NCBI RefSeq assembly: GCF_001808955.1
Contig: NZ_KV795257.1
Coordinates: forward strand, 496,003-550,951
From: Rothia sp. HMSC078H08
GTDB taxonomy: Bacteria; Actinomycetota; Actinomycetes; Actinomycetales; Micrococcaceae
Length of the DNA: 54,949 nt
Direction of reading: 5' to 3'
A model generated the notes under the pieces. That model worked only from the letters and a program-made list of their open reading frames with translations, did no database searches and was not told the DNA's origin. The translations under genes and the position numbers were made by a program. Position 1 is the stretch's first letter. Each line of letters opens with the position of its first letter. Below, piece by piece: positions 26,510 through 35,444 of this stretch.

Positions 26510-27198
26510 TGGCCCTCCCCGTAGGTGCCGGGGATGAGGCTGATCTTGGAGTCGCTATTGCTTTCCTTGACCAGGGCGGCGAGGGCTTCTTCCTTGACCC
26601 ACAGCTGCACGGTTGCCTTGCCGTTGGCGCCGAGCACGCCTTCGTCGACCGTTACGGCAACGATTTCGGCGTTGGTGACGATGGCGCGGGCGCCGTTTTC
26701 AGTGCGGTTATCGCTCTTGGTGTCGGGGTTGCGCGGGCCGGAGGTCCACACGTCCACGCGCTCGCCCGCCTTCAGCGCGGAGGCTGCCGCACGGTCAATG
26801 CTGACGGTGGCGAGACGGCGGCCCGGGGAGGTTTCGGTGCCTACGGATTCCTTGCTGATGAGGTTACCGGCGGGGATGCGCTGAATCGCGATTTTGCCGT
26901 TCATCTGGGCGGCGTCGGCGCGGGTAAAGTACTTATCGTTGGCGGAGTCGATGTTCGCTTCGACTCGGGCTAGTTTGTCTTCGGTGATCTTCTCGCCGAG
27001 GCGAATCTCGCTTTTGGCGGTGTAGTACTCGGTTTTGCTGTTGTTGGCTTGCACGTAGAGCTGCACGCCAGTGATGGAGACGAGCACGAGAAGTACACCG
27101 AGGATGAATCGCCAGTCCTTGACGGTGGGCCTTTTGAGGCGCCTGGCGTGGGGCTCGGTGAGGGTGGAACGCTTCGTCGCGTTCTGTCGTATGCGCAT
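26506..27198 (-). CDS. SAF-domain protein, CpaB/RcpC-like
   Basis: The 230-residue protein has a basic N-terminus, one membrane helix (FILGVLLVLVSITGVQLYV, about 31-49) and an extracytoplasmic SAF domain (IRLGEKITEDKLARVEANID ... AIQRIPAGNLISKESVG). This is the CpaB/RcpC layout of Tad systems, where the protein links envelope and pilus. It is coupled to the CpaE-like gene by a GTGA overlap, so the two are very likely accessory Tad genes. A flagellar FlgA role is unlikely: no flagellar gene is nearby. AAAGG lies about 11 nt before ATG 27198. Confidence 0.85.
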   Translation of the reverse strand: MRIRQNATKRSTLTEPHARRLKRPTVKDWRFILGVLLVLVSITGVQLYVQANNSKTEYYTAKSEIRLGEKITEDKLARVEANIDSANDKYFTRADAAQMNGKIAIQRIPAGNLISKESVGTETSPGRRLATVSIDRAAASALKAGERVDVWTSGPRNPDTKSDNRTENGARAIVTNAEIVAVTVDEGVLGANGKATVQLWVKEEALAALVKESNSDSKISLIPGTYGEGQ

Positions 27199-27561
27199 GA
27201 TGTGGTTGTGCCTTTCGGTGCGGAAGCCGGCGGTGATTCCGGGTGTTGTTCAACTGACCGATGAGCGAGTGGTGTGTTTTCGATAGTGCTTTGACTGGAT
27301 TCTGGCACTAACTCTAACAGCATATTTCATTTAGTACTCGCTCTCAACAAGAGTCGCGTTTATGAAATATTTTTGAGTCTTGCCCCTTTTGAATGGGTAA
27401 TTAGATAACTTTTCAGCTCATATAAGGCTTTTTGTGCGCAAATTTCATGGTGATGACATATACTGAAAGTACTCAATAGATGTTCCGTATGGACTCTATG
27501 TATAAGGCCGCTAACGGTGGCTAAGGGGCCCAGGATTTCACTCACGGAAAGGAATAATTCG
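27199..27561. promoter_or_regulatory. Divergent AT-rich control region
   Basis: These 363 bp separate the SAF and HTH genes and hold no gene. AGTACTC occurs twice (near 27331 and 27468), each downstream of TTTCAT; GAGTAT elements of similar form lie in the Tad operon promoter. The HTH gene has a clear AAAGGAA site. No consensus -35/-10 pair stands out. Confidence 0.35.
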
Positions 27562-27795
27562 ATGACTGCACCTCGTTTCCTCACTCTGAGCGACGTTGCC
27601 GAGGAGCTGCAGGTTTCGCTTTCGCAGGTGCGTGCTCTGGTGCGTAGCGGCGAACTTCCCGCCATTCAGATTGGTGGACGTAACCAGTGGCGCATTGAAC
27701 GCTCTCGTTTTGAAGAGTACATTACTGAGCGCCACGAGCAGACTCTGGAGGCGATTGCTTCCGGCAAGCTCACTGCAAAGGCTAAGGCTGAGTAG
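27562..27795 (+). CDS. Excisionase-family (MerR-like) HTH DNA-binding protein
   Basis: The 77-residue protein is a single winged helix-turn-helix: LTLSDVAEELQVSLSQVRAL, VRSGELPAIQIGGRNQWRI, then RSRFEEYI and a short Lys/Ala tail. This is the excisionase/BldC-like fold used by small actinobacterial regulators. AAAGGAA lies about 7 nt before ATG 27562; the frame opens earlier at 27517 without a site. Divergence from the SAF/CpaE pair makes it a candidate regulator of those genes or of the Tad pilus. No integrase or directionality partner is nearby, so a true excisionase is unlikely. Confidence 0.85.
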   Translation: MTAPRFLTLSDVAEELQVSLSQVRALVRSGELPAIQIGGRNQWRIERSRFEEYITERHEQTLEAIASGKLTAKAKAE

Positions 27796-27840
27796 CATTC
27801 GACATGCACCTCGCGGGCGCAACGCTCGAGTGGTTTTAGA

Positions 27841-27889
27841 AAGGTCCGCTCCTCTCATTGAGATTTCAATGGAGAGGGGCGGACCTTTT
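27841..27889 (+). terminator. Terminator of the HTH gene
   Basis: AAGGTCCGC and GCGGACCTT form the base of a long, slightly imperfect stem with CCTCTC/GAGAGG and TTGA/TCAA inside, followed by TTTTTGTG. Confidence 0.85.
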
Positions 27890-27986
27890 TGTGTTTATTG
27901 TTGCTTTTATAAGGGAATTTATACTTGTCGAGGCGTTTTTATGGGCGTTCCCACAAATTGAACTGCCCACTATTTACCCCGTGCTT

Positions 27987-28640
27987 TTAGCGTGAGATAC
28001 GGGCGATAACTGCGCTAATACGAGCCAGCGGAATGGTGCGCACGCCAGCGCCGCGAGGTGCACGGGAGTAGCCGGAGGCGCCCTGACCATAACCAGCCTG
28101 CCCGTAACCTCCCTGCGCACCGTAGGCTGCACGCGCGTACTGGTCGCGTTCGTGGATGCGCGGGTACTGTCCACCGTTGAGCAGGCGCAATTCGAGGAAG
28201 TCGGCGCCAACTCGCTCAATCACGCCATCGTAACTGACGGTGCCGCCTTCGAGGGAGAGGCGGACGGGCTCGCGTGCCATGGCGAGGGAGCGCAGGGCGA
28301 GCTGGATTTTCATGCGGTAGCGTTCGGGGCGAACATCAGCGCGTCCGGGAGCTATGCCGCCTTCCCACCAAAGCATTCCGCGCAAGGGGATGATGATGTT
28401 CTCGCCGCGCGCTTCGATGCTGACCCATTCTTCGCCGACCATTTCGAGCTTACCTTCGTAGGTTTGCATGTCGGTGGCGCAGATACGGATGGGGCCGCCA
28501 ACTTGTGCGAGGAGGCGGTCGTCGAGGGTGATGGTTGAATAGTGGACGCGGGCGACTTGGCGGGCGTCTTGTTCCATATCCCAGGCGCGTTCGGAGGCGA
28601 GGCGCGCCTCAATGTCTCGTAGGAACTTTTCCATGCTCAT
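27987..28640 (-). CDS. Conserved actinobacterial protein with GYGQ tail region, unknown function
   Basis: I recognise no named family. The 217-residue soluble protein has a helical N-terminus rich in Glu/Arg (RDIEARLASERAWDMEQDAR), a likely beta-rich core (ICATDMQTYEGKLEMVGEEW, then EGGTVSYDGVIERVGADFLE) resembling an Sm or SH3-like barrel that contacts nucleic acid or protein, a Gly/Tyr/Gln-rich stretch (GAQGGYGQAGYGQGASGY) and a final IPLARISAVIARISR. GGTAGGG lies about 8 nt before ATG 28640. It is divergent from the LysM gene across a symmetric control region. The barrel idea is inference from pattern only. Confidence 0.75.
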   Translation of the reverse strand: MSMEKFLRDIEARLASERAWDMEQDARQVARVHYSTITLDDRLLAQVGGPIRICATDMQTYEGKLEMVGEEWVSIEARGENIIIPLRGMLWWEGGIAPGRADVRPERYRMKIQLALRSLAMAREPVRLSLEGGTVSYDGVIERVGADFLELRLLNGGQYPRIHERDQYARAAYGAQGGYGQAGYGQGASGYSRAPRGAGVRTIPLARISAVIARISR

Positions 28641-28758
28641 GCTATGACCCTACCTGAGGATGGATGCGGATACGAACCGGGGTGTTTTTCTGGTCGGGCA
28701 ATGATTCTTGAGCCTAATTTTTGAAGCAAATTCCACCAAATTACATGTTTTTTATACA

Positions 28759-28819
28759 TTTTGATGCGTTTTGCTTCATTTTTAACACGACTTCCTGTAT
28801 AAATGAAGCAACATCAAAA
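28759..28819. promoter_or_regulatory. Long inverted repeat embracing the LysM gene promoter
   Basis: TTTTGATG plus TTGCTTCATTT (28759-28781) face AAATGAAGCAA plus CATCAAAA (28801-28819); the inner 11-bp arms are perfect. TATAAA at 28798-28803 is a good -10 and lies at the junction with the right arm. A further GAAGCAA half-site lies at 28723-28729. This arrangement fits an operator that blocks the promoter, or an attenuating RNA hairpin. Confidence 0.55.
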
Positions 28820-28848
28820 CACATCAAACACACCATTTGGAGGTCATT

Positions 28849-29781
28849 GTGGACCATCTTTCCACGCCGGGTTCAACCCCCGCAGCCTTCGCTTCGCATC
28901 CCCTTGCGTCCGTTACTCCTCTGGCATCTGGCGCTGACGCAGGTCATGAAACCAGCACCAAGGCTAACTACCAGGACGCTCTGCTCTTCATCGCCCCTCC
29001 CCTGCTTTCCGCGGCGGTCCTGGGCGCGTTGAGCGTGAACCTGCACCGCATCCCCTCGGCGCACCCTCTTGCTGACGCTTCGTTGCTCTGCGCTGGCGCG
29101 GCGGCAATCCTCATTACCGCCTGGTGGTTCATCAGTTTTATCTACGCGCTCTTCTACGCTCGTTCCCTGCGAGTTTCGAGCCGCAACGCTGACCGCGCTG
29201 TGCTGCAGGTTCCGGCGATTTTCCGTCCGCGTTTTATGCGCCGCATCGTTCTGACGCTCGGCGGCACGGCGCTCGGAGTGGGGGCGGTTCTGGCTCCCGC
29301 GCAAGCTACGGTGGCTACGCCCAGCAACGCGGGGCTGAACGGCGCGGAGGGCATACCGCAGACAACCATTTCAGCAGTTATGGCAGCAGATTCATCGATT
29401 ACCGCGGCGGCAGACGCCAGCTCAGATGCGGTTCTCTCCGATACCGCCCCGAATCAGTCCGCTACTCCCCTGACCCTTTCTGCTGAGGTTCCCAATATTC
29501 CCCTGGCTCCCGAGCCTTCGGAGGCGGCAGGCTACTTGCAGGACCGTAGCCCTTTCTTTTCTCCTCCCCGCACCGAGGCGGGCACCTACTCTTACACGGT
29601 TCAGGCGGGCGATACGCTCTGGTCGATTGCCGCCGACCAGCTGGGCGAAGGCACCGACGCCTCCACCATTTACGACTACACCCTCGACATTTACGAGGCG
29701 AACAAGGACGCTCTGGGTCAGAACGCTGAGCTGCTCTACGAGGGGCAGGTTCTACAGATCCCCGAACAGCCCGTTCACTAA
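28849..29781 (+). CDS. Membrane-anchored LysM-domain protein
   Basis: The 310-residue protein has two N-terminal helices (about 38-60 and 72-98), a third at about 122-145 (VLTLGGTALGVGAVLAPAQA), a Ser/Ala/Pro-rich linker, and a C-terminal LysM domain (YTVQAGDTLWSIAADQLGEG ... LYEGQVLQIP, about 247-305) that should bind peptidoglycan outside. GTG 28849 has GGAGG 5 nt upstream and is preferred to TTG 28837. The Rv3235-family gene follows 109 bp downstream, as is common near secA in actinobacteria. No catalytic domain is present. Confidence 0.88.
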   Translation: MDHLSTPGSTPAAFASHPLASVTPLASGADAGHETSTKANYQDALLFIAPPLLSAAVLGALSVNLHRIPSAHPLADASLLCAGAAAILITAWWFISFIYALFYARSLRVSSRNADRAVLQVPAIFRPRFMRRIVLTLGGTALGVGAVLAPAQATVATPSNAGLNGAEGIPQTTISAVMAADSSITAAADASSDAVLSDTAPNQSATPLTLSAEVPNIPLAPEPSEAAGYLQDRSPFFSPPRTEAGTYSYTVQAGDTLWSIAADQLGEGTDASTIYDYTLDIYEANKDALGQNAELLYEGQVLQIPEQPVH

Positions 29782-29890
29782 CCTCACCCGCGTCTTCCAC
29801 CCCATTCCACCTCATCCCAACAGTCTTTCGTTCGCTCAACTCACCTCACATACCCCTACACCGAAAGCCTCTGCACCGAAAGGAGCCGTC

Positions 29891-30544
29891 ATGAGCTTCT
29901 CCAACCTTCTCCCCCGTTCCCCGTGGACCCCGCCGCATCAGCCTGCCTCCCGCGACAACCAGTCTGCCAGCCCGTACTCGAAGCGTCAGGCGGCACGCGC
30001 CTCCCAGCCGGTGGCTGCCGAGCAGGTGGCTCCGCTCCCCGAGCAGGGGCAGGGCACGATGACTCTGGTGCAGAGGCGCAACAGTCCCTCGGTTTATTCG
30101 CTGCTTCCTCTGCCGCGTTATGAGCAGCATTCGGCTCAGCGCCCGAAGGTAGTGAAGAGGGGCCGCCCGCTGCGTCCGGCGGATGCGCTAGCTCGCCAGT
30201 TGGAGGGTCGTTGCGCGGGTGTGGCGATTGCTTACCTGGAGATCATGTCGGCTCGTCGTTCGCGTCAGCAGCTGGCGCAGTGGGTGTCAGCGGATTGTTT
30301 CCACCGTCTGTTGCCATTCTTCCCGAAGAACCCGCGTCAGGTGCGCAAGGAGATGCTGTTGACCCTTCCGCCGGTTCTGTTGCGGGTGCGAGCGCAGAAG
30401 GTACACGAGGAGCTCTACGAGGTGGTGGCGCTACTGCGTTGTGCGGATAAGGTGCGCGTGGTGACCATGCAGATGCGCCTGATTCACGGCATGTGGCTGA
30501 TTACCGCAATTGAGCAGCCGCAGAGCCGCTTGGACGAAGACTAA
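29891..30544 (+). CDS. Rv3235-family protein
   Basis: The 217-residue protein has a disordered Pro/Gln/Ser-rich first half and a folded second half with RQLEGRCAGVAIAYLEIMSA, RSRQQLAQWVSADCFHRL, VLLRVRAQKVHEELYEVVAL and a terminal AIEQPQSRLDED. This matches the Rv3235 family (alanine/arginine-rich proteins encoded near secA); recognition is from memory. AAAGGAG lies 7 nt before ATG 29891; the frame runs open upstream over the LysM gene but that part is shadow. Function unknown; conserved synteny with secA and LysM genes suggests an envelope or secretion role. Confidence 0.8.
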   Translation: MSFSNLLPRSPWTPPHQPASRDNQSASPYSKRQAARASQPVAAEQVAPLPEQGQGTMTLVQRRNSPSVYSLLPLPRYEQHSAQRPKVVKRGRPLRPADALARQLEGRCAGVAIAYLEIMSARRSRQQLAQWVSADCFHRLLPFFPKNPRQVRKEMLLTLPPVLLRVRAQKVHEELYEVVALLRCADKVRVVTMQMRLIHGMWLITAIEQPQSRLDED

Positions 30545-30582
30545 GGCTTCCCCGGCTTCCCCTACAAAACACACAGACAAAC

Positions 30583-30622
30583 AGAGAGGGTGCGAATCCA
30601 GTGTTGGATTCGCACCCTCTCT
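30583..30622. terminator. Shared terminator between convergent genes
   Basis: A perfect 18-bp stem with a GTGT loop lies between the Rv3235-family gene and secA. T-rich sequence follows mainly on the minus side (GTTTGTCTG), so it serves secA best. Confidence 0.85.
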
Positions 30623-30657
30623 GCTAGGTCTATAGCATTTCAGCTTTTACGCTGAGG

Positions 30658-33273
30658 CTACTTGTCCTTCGAGCGTTCCACGTGAACCTGCTCGTGGCCG
30701 TCCTCATCCGGGGCGGAGTACTGCAGGAACTTCGGGCGCGAAGGCTCAGCCAGGCGCACGGCAGAAGCCTGAGTGCGCTGCTTGGACAGGTCAAGGTTGA
30801 ACAGGTAGGTCACGGTCTCTTCACGGATCGCGCCGAGCATCGACTGGTACATGTCGTAGCCTTCACGCTGGTACTCGACCAGCGGGTCACGCTGAGCCAT
30901 CGCACGCAGACCGATACCTTCCTTGAGGTATTCCATCTCGTACAGGTGCTCGGGCCAGCGCTCGCCGATGACGGACAGCATGACACGGCGTTCGATTTCG
31001 CGCATGCTCTCTTCGCCGACGCTCTTTTCACGCTCATCGTAGATGAGGTGTGCGTCCGCCAGGACTTCCTTCACGATCTGGTCGCGAGTAATCTTGGTGC
31101 GGTCTCCAGCGTCTTCAGCGAGGTCGTCCACGGTGATGGAGATGGGGTACACCTGCTTGAGGGCGCTCCAGAGCTCGTCGAAGTCCCAGTCCTCGGCGTG
31201 GCCTTCAGCGACGCGCGCGTCGATGATGGTGGTCAGCACCTCGTCCACGAAGCCAGAAATCTGTTCCTTCAGGTCGTCACCGTGCAGGATGCGGCCGCGG
31301 TCCTTGTAGATCGCTTCGCGCTGGCGGTTGAGCACGTCGTCATACTTGAGCACGTTCTTACGCTGTTCAGCGTTACGGCCTTCAACGTTTGACTGGGCGG
31401 TAGCGATAGCGCGGCTGACGATCTTGGAGTCCAGTGCGGAGTCCTCGGGGGCTGCCGCCATGAGGCGGGTTGCCATGCCGGTGTTGAACAGGCGCATCAG
31501 TTCGTCGGTCAGCGACAGGTAGAAGCGGGACTCACCCGGGTCACCCTGACGGCCGGAACGACCGCGCAGCTGGTTGTCGATACGGCGGGACTCGTGACGC
31601 TCAGTGCCGAGCACGTACAGGCCACCGAGCTTGGTGACTTCATCGTGCTCTTCTTTAGCGGCGTCTTCGCAGGCCTTCAGGACCTCGGGCCAACGTGCCT
31701 CGTACGCCTCGGAGTTGGTGTTCGGGTCCAGGCCGAGCTCACGCATCTTCTCGACGGCCTCAAATTCGGGGTTACCGCCGAGCATAATGTCGGTACCGCG
31801 ACCAGCCATGTTGGTTGCCACGGTGACGGCGCCCTTACGGCCCGCCTGCGCAACAATAGCAGCCTCACGCTCGTTGTTCTTTGCGTTCAGCACCTCGTGG
31901 CGGACGCCTGCCTTCGCCAGCTGGCGGGAAAGGTACTCGGAGTTCTCCACGCTTGCGGTACCCACCAGAATCGGCTGGCCCTTTTCGTGGCGTTCCTTAA
32001 TGTCCTTGACGACCGCCTTGAACTTGGCGATTTCGTCGCGGTACACCTTATCGGGGTTGTCGATGCGCTGCACACCCTTGTTGGTGGGGATGGGCACCAC
32101 GCCGAGCTCGTAGGTGTTCATGAACTCTGCCGCTTCGGTTTCTGCGGTACCGGTCATACCGGACAGCTTGTCGTACATGCGGAAGTAGTTCTGCAGAGTC
32201 ACGGTCGCCATGGTCTGGTTCTCAGGCTTGATTTCGACGCCTTCCTTCGCCTCAATCGCCTGGTGGATGCCGTCGTTGTAGCGGCGGCCCGGCAGAATAC
32301 GACCGGTGTGCTCGTCAACAATCAGGACCTCGCCGTCAATGACCACGTAGTCCTTGTTGTTGGTGAACAGCTCCTTCGCCTTGATGGAGTTGTTCAGGAA
32401 GCCAATGAGCGGGGTGTTCTTGGATTCGTAGAGGTTCTTCACACCCAGGTGGTCTTCCACCTTGTCAATGCCGGATTCGAGGATACCGACGGTGCGCTTC
32501 TTCTCGTCTACTTCGTAGTCTTCACCGCGCTTGAGCAGGGTCGCGGCAATGCGCGCGAACTCTGCGTACCAGCGGTTCGCCTCACCGGCTGCGGGGCCGG
32601 AAATAATCAGAGGGGTACGCGCCTCATCGATCAGGATGGAGTCCACCTCATCGATAATGGCGAAGTTGTGGCCGCGCTGAACCTGCTCCTCCACGGTCCA
32701 CGCCATGTTGTCACGCAGGTAGTCGAAGCCGAACTCGTTGTTCGTACCGTAAGTGATGTCTGCGGCGTACTGCTTACGACGCTCGTCAGGCTCCATGGAT
32801 GACAGAATCACGCCGCACTCCATGCCGAGGAAGCGGAACACGCGACCCATGAGGTTCGCCTGGTACTCAGCCAGGTAGTCGTTCACGGTCACAATGTGCA
32901 CGCCCTTGCCGCTCAGCGCGTTCAGGTACGCGGGCAGGGTCGCAACGAGGGTCTTACCCTCACCGGTCTTCATTTCGGCAATGTTGCCCAGGTGCAGCGC
33001 TGCACCACCCATGAGCTGCACGTCGTAGTGGCGCTTGCCCAGGGTACGCTTGGATGCTTCACGGACCACCGCAAAGGCCTCCGGCAGCATAATGTCGAGG
33101 GATTCGCCGTCCTTGACGCGCTCGCGGAACTTGTCGGTCTCTGCTCGCAGTTCCTCATCGGTCATCGATGAGAAGCTGTCCTCGAGCGAGTTCACCGCCT
33201 TTGTGTACGCTTCGAGCTGTCGCAGAACCCTCTTATCGCCGGTTCGGAGGATTTTCTCCAAGAAAGATGCCAC
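30658..33273 (-). CDS. secA: Preprotein translocase ATPase SecA
   Basis: SecA drives proteins through SecYEG. The 871-residue protein begins [15 protein letters not shown] at GTG 33273, where AAGGAG lies 10 nt upstream; the frame extends to 33312 without support. NBD1 has Walker [14 protein letters not shown] near residue 100 and [19 protein letters not shown]; the preprotein cross-linking domain follows, then NBD2 with [14 protein letters not shown] and [13 protein letters not shown]. The C-terminus ([16 protein letters not shown]) lacks the zinc-binding SecB tail, usual for actinobacterial SecA1. Located next to hpf as in Rv3240c-Rv3241c. Confidence 0.98.
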   Translation of the reverse strand: MASFLEKILRTGDKRVLRQLEAYTKAVNSLEDSFSSMTDEELRAETDKFRERVKDGESLDIMLPEAFAVVREASKRTLGKRHYDVQLMGGAALHLGNIAEMKTGEGKTLVATLPAYLNALSGKGVHIVTVNDYLAEYQANLMGRVFRFLGMECGVILSSMEPDERRKQYAADITYGTNNEFGFDYLRDNMAWTVEEQVQRGHNFAIIDEVDSILIDEARTPLIISGPAAGEANRWYAEFARIAATLLKRGEDYEVDEKKRTVGILESGIDKVEDHLGVKNLYESKNTPLIGFLNNSIKAKELFTNNKDYVVIDGEVLIVDEHTGRILPGRRYNDGIHQAIEAKEGVEIKPENQTMATVTLQNYFRMYDKLSGMTGTAETEAAEFMNTYELGVVPIPTNKGVQRIDNPDKVYRDEIAKFKAVVKDIKERHEKGQPILVGTASVENSEYLSRQLAKAGVRHEVLNAKNNEREAAIVAQAGRKGAVTVATNMAGRGTDIMLGGNPEFEAVEKMRELGLDPNTNSEAYEARWPEVLKACEDAAKEEHDEVTKLGGLYVLGTERHESRRIDNQLRGRSGRQGDPGESRFYLSLTDELMRLFNTGMATRLMAAAPEDSALDSKIVSRAIATAQSNVEGRNAEQRKNVLKYDDVLNRQREAIYKDRGRILHGDDLKEQISGFVDEVLTTIIDARVAEGHAEDWDFDELWSALKQVYPISITVDDLAEDAGDRTKITRDQIVKEVLADAHLIYDEREKSVGEESMREIERRVMLSVIGERWPEHLYEMEYLKEGIGLRAMAQRDPLVEYQREGYDMYQSMLGAIREETVTYLFNLDLSKQRTQASAVRLAEPSRPKFLQYSAPDEDGHEQVHVERSKDK

Positions 33274-33624
33274 TGAGCTTCTACTCCTTGCTTGTTTCGG
33301 TACCCTCACCAAGGGCGCGCGAAAGTGCGCGCGGTGAGGCCTTCCTACATATTGTATGGCAGAGCCGCCTAATTCGCCCGTCCGAGCTCTTTTTTACGCT
33401 GTGCGCCCACGAGGTGACATTTGGTGACACTCGAATCTTTCACCCTCCGGTTGAGGCAGAGCCGACCCGTCCGCCTAAAGGAACGGCTGTGTGGAGGGCA
33501 AAGAAAAACCCGGGGGCCTGGAGAAACACGGTGTGTGTTCCCAGACCGCCCGGGTCTTGAGCCTGCTCGCTGAGTACGACCCCTAAAGAGCCTTACGCCT
33601 CAGCAGCCAGCAGGTACGTTAGTT
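33274..33624. other. Intergenic region with hpf terminator (33508-33555)
   Basis: No gene is visible. ACCCGGG-based arms at 33508-33521 and 33541-33555 form an imperfect stem with TTTTTC following on the minus strand, an intrinsic terminator for hpf. The remainder should hold the secA promoter, which I cannot place exactly. Confidence 0.6.
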
Positions 33625-34260
33625 TTACTCGTTGTCCAGAGTAATGATGCCGTAGCTCCAGCCCTTACGGCGGTATGCCGCAGCCGGTGCGCCGGTCTCG
33701 CTGTCAATGTACAGGTAGAAGTCGTGGCCGACCAGTTCCATACGGTCAACAGCTTCTGCGGGAGTCAGACGCTCGCCCTTGAAGCTCTTGTGGCGAATCT
33801 CGATGGGAGATGCGGCTTCGTCGGCGAGGGTGACCTCGCTGTTATCGAATGCTGCTTCTTCAACCGGAACATCCGGCAGCAGAATCTCGGTAATTGCTTC
33901 GGTAACCACGGGAATCGATCCGGTAGCGTCCGCCACGGAGACGGGGTGCTTGCCACCGCGCTTGTGCAGCTTGCGGCGGTCACGTGCACGGCGCAGACGC
34001 TCCAGGAGCTTGCCGTAGGTTTCATCGAAGACCGCGAACTTGTCGTGACCCTGGGCTTCGGAACGGAGGACAGGACCAGTACCAACAACGGTAATCTCAA
34101 CGCGGATGGACTCGCCACCCAGGTGACCGTCCTTGCTGAACTTGACGTCGATGTCCTTCACGTTATCGCCGAGCTGAGCGAACTTCTGAACCTTCTCGCT
34201 CACGTACTCTTCCAGGCGTTCGGTGACCTTGATATTGCGGCCGTAGATGTTGACTTCCAC
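33625..34260 (-). CDS. hpf: Long-form ribosome hibernation promoting factor
   Basis: Long HPF dimerises 70S ribosomes in stationary phase. The N-terminal domain (about 1-105) has IYGRNIKVTERLEEYV and the basic RLRRARDRRKLHKRGG; a linker leads to the C-terminal dimerisation domain IRHKSFKGERLTPAEAVDRM ... HDFYLYIDSETG. I prefer GTG 34260: GGAGGG lies 7 nt before it but only 1 nt before ATG 34266. The orthologue is Rv3241c, likewise between secA1 and comF. A palindromic promoter lies 90 bp upstream. Confidence 0.95.
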   Translation of the reverse strand: MEVNIYGRNIKVTERLEEYVSEKVQKFAQLGDNVKDIDVKFSKDGHLGGESIRVEITVVGTGPVLRSEAQGHDKFAVFDETYGKLLERLRRARDRRKLHKRGGKHPVSVADATGSIPVVTEAITEILLPDVPVEEAAFDNSEVTLADEAASPIEIRHKSFKGERLTPAEAVDRMELVGHDFYLYIDSETGAPAAAYRRKGWSYGIITLDNE

Positions 34261-34346
34261 GATCATTCCCTCCAGGTTGGGGGCTTATACCGCGTCCGGC
34301 TGGACCCGGTACGGGGGTTCGACTCCAATGCCGTTCCCTTGTCTAT

Positions 34347-34378
34347 ATTCTAGTACGAAACATGTTTCATATCACTAG
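34347..34378 (-). promoter_or_regulatory. hpf promoter with a palindrome in its spacer
   Basis: On the minus strand GTGATA (34370-34375) and TAGAAT (34347-34352) are 17 bp apart. The perfect palindrome GAAACATGTTTC (34357-34368) fills the spacer, with CTAGT and ACTAG as outer arms. A repressor bound here would block RNA polymerase. Confidence 0.55.
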
Positions 34379-34475
34379 ATATGACAAATATTTAGCCTAA
34401 ATAATAGCTATTCGTCCGTCTGCGAACTTTATTCGCCAAAAATCGTGTATCTCTTGCAACTAACTACAAGAAACG

Positions 34476-35402
34476 CTATGTCTGAGCCTTTTTCGGTACC
34501 GCCGCCACAGCACACACGCCCAGCACCCGCGAACCGGATTCCTGTAGCACACGCACCATCTCAGAGGCGGTCGCACCGGTGGTCACCACATCATCACAAA
34601 TAACGCTCACCCGACCCGTGCACAGGGCAGGCTCCATGACGCGCAAGGCACCGTGCATCCGCTCGGCACGCCCCACAGCGCCCAGGCTCTTCTGCTCATT
34701 CTTTGTCTCAGAGGCGCTAAGGAGAAAAGCACCCACACGAGAAGATAGGGAGGCGCCGCTCCCCCGCCGACCGCGAGGAACGTACCCGATAACGTCCACA
34801 GCGCGCACCCGCACCGAGGCAGGCAGACGCTTATTAAGCTGACGCGCCGCCTCCTGCACCAAAAGATTCGCCGGCGCATAGCCGCGGCGGCGCACGCTCT
34901 GGGCAGAGGACGGCGCCGGAATCAGCAGAACCTCAACCGGTGCGGCGGAGGTGCCCACAGAAGAGATAGAAGACCCCGGTACGCTCTGAAGCTCAACCCG
35001 ATGCGCCCGAAGAAGCTCGTACACGCTACGCGCCAAACCCTCTCCCAACAGGGGCAGCAGGTCGGTACGGCCCGCATTCTTCAACGCCAACAGGGCACGC
35101 GGCATGATCCCCTCATAACGGGATGCCGCACGCACCTCGGGAGCAGCCGCGCCATCAAGAGGTTGCAGAGCATATACTCGCTCCACCTTAGCCAACGCCG
35201 AACGCAACTGCGGCAAGCAAGCCTCACACAGTGGCGAGCCTGCCCCATAGGCGACCGGCACCGCACAGCACGGGCAAGTACGCGGCATCAATACCTCGCC
35301 CAAAGCCCCGCTGGCGCTCTTGAGAGCGCCCGCAAGCCCGGTCAGAGACTTGCTCCAGGACCCATTCACGGGCTCGTTCAAACCACGCTGTACTGAACTC
35401 AC
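34476..35402 (-). CDS. comF: ComF-family phosphoribosyltransferase-like protein
   Basis: The 308-residue protein has an N-terminal zinc-finger-like module (CPCCAVPVAYGAGSPLCEAC, about 42-61) and a C-terminal type I phosphoribosyltransferase fold with the PRPP loop VICDDVVTTGATASE. VRRRGYAPANLLVQEAARQL is the usual ComF middle motif. In naturally competent bacteria ComF helps import single-stranded DNA. I chose GTG 35402 because AAAGG is 9 nt upstream; the TTG at 35411 would touch the binding site. It follows lpqB by 42 bp, as Rv3242c follows the lpqB operon. Confidence 0.9.
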   Translation of the reverse strand: MSSVQRGLNEPVNGSWSKSLTGLAGALKSASGALGEVLMPRTCPCCAVPVAYGAGSPLCEACLPQLRSALAKVERVYALQPLDGAAAPEVRAASRYEGIMPRALLALKNAGRTDLLPLLGEGLARSVYELLRAHRVELQSVPGSSISSVGTSAAPVEVLLIPAPSSAQSVRRRGYAPANLLVQEAARQLNKRLPASVRVRAVDVIGYVPRGRRGSGASLSSRVGAFLLSASETKNEQKSLGAVGRAERMHGALRVMEPALCTGRVSVICDDVVTTGATASEMVRVLQESGSRVLGVCAVAAVPKKAQT

Positions 35403-35444
35403 CAAAAACAACCTTTCCGCGCGCGCCGCTCCCCGCTACAGGGG

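Noticed and set aside
27562..27795. Phage excisionase
   Set aside because: No integrase or attachment site nearby; conserved position near SAF/LysM/secA genes fits a chromosomal regulator.
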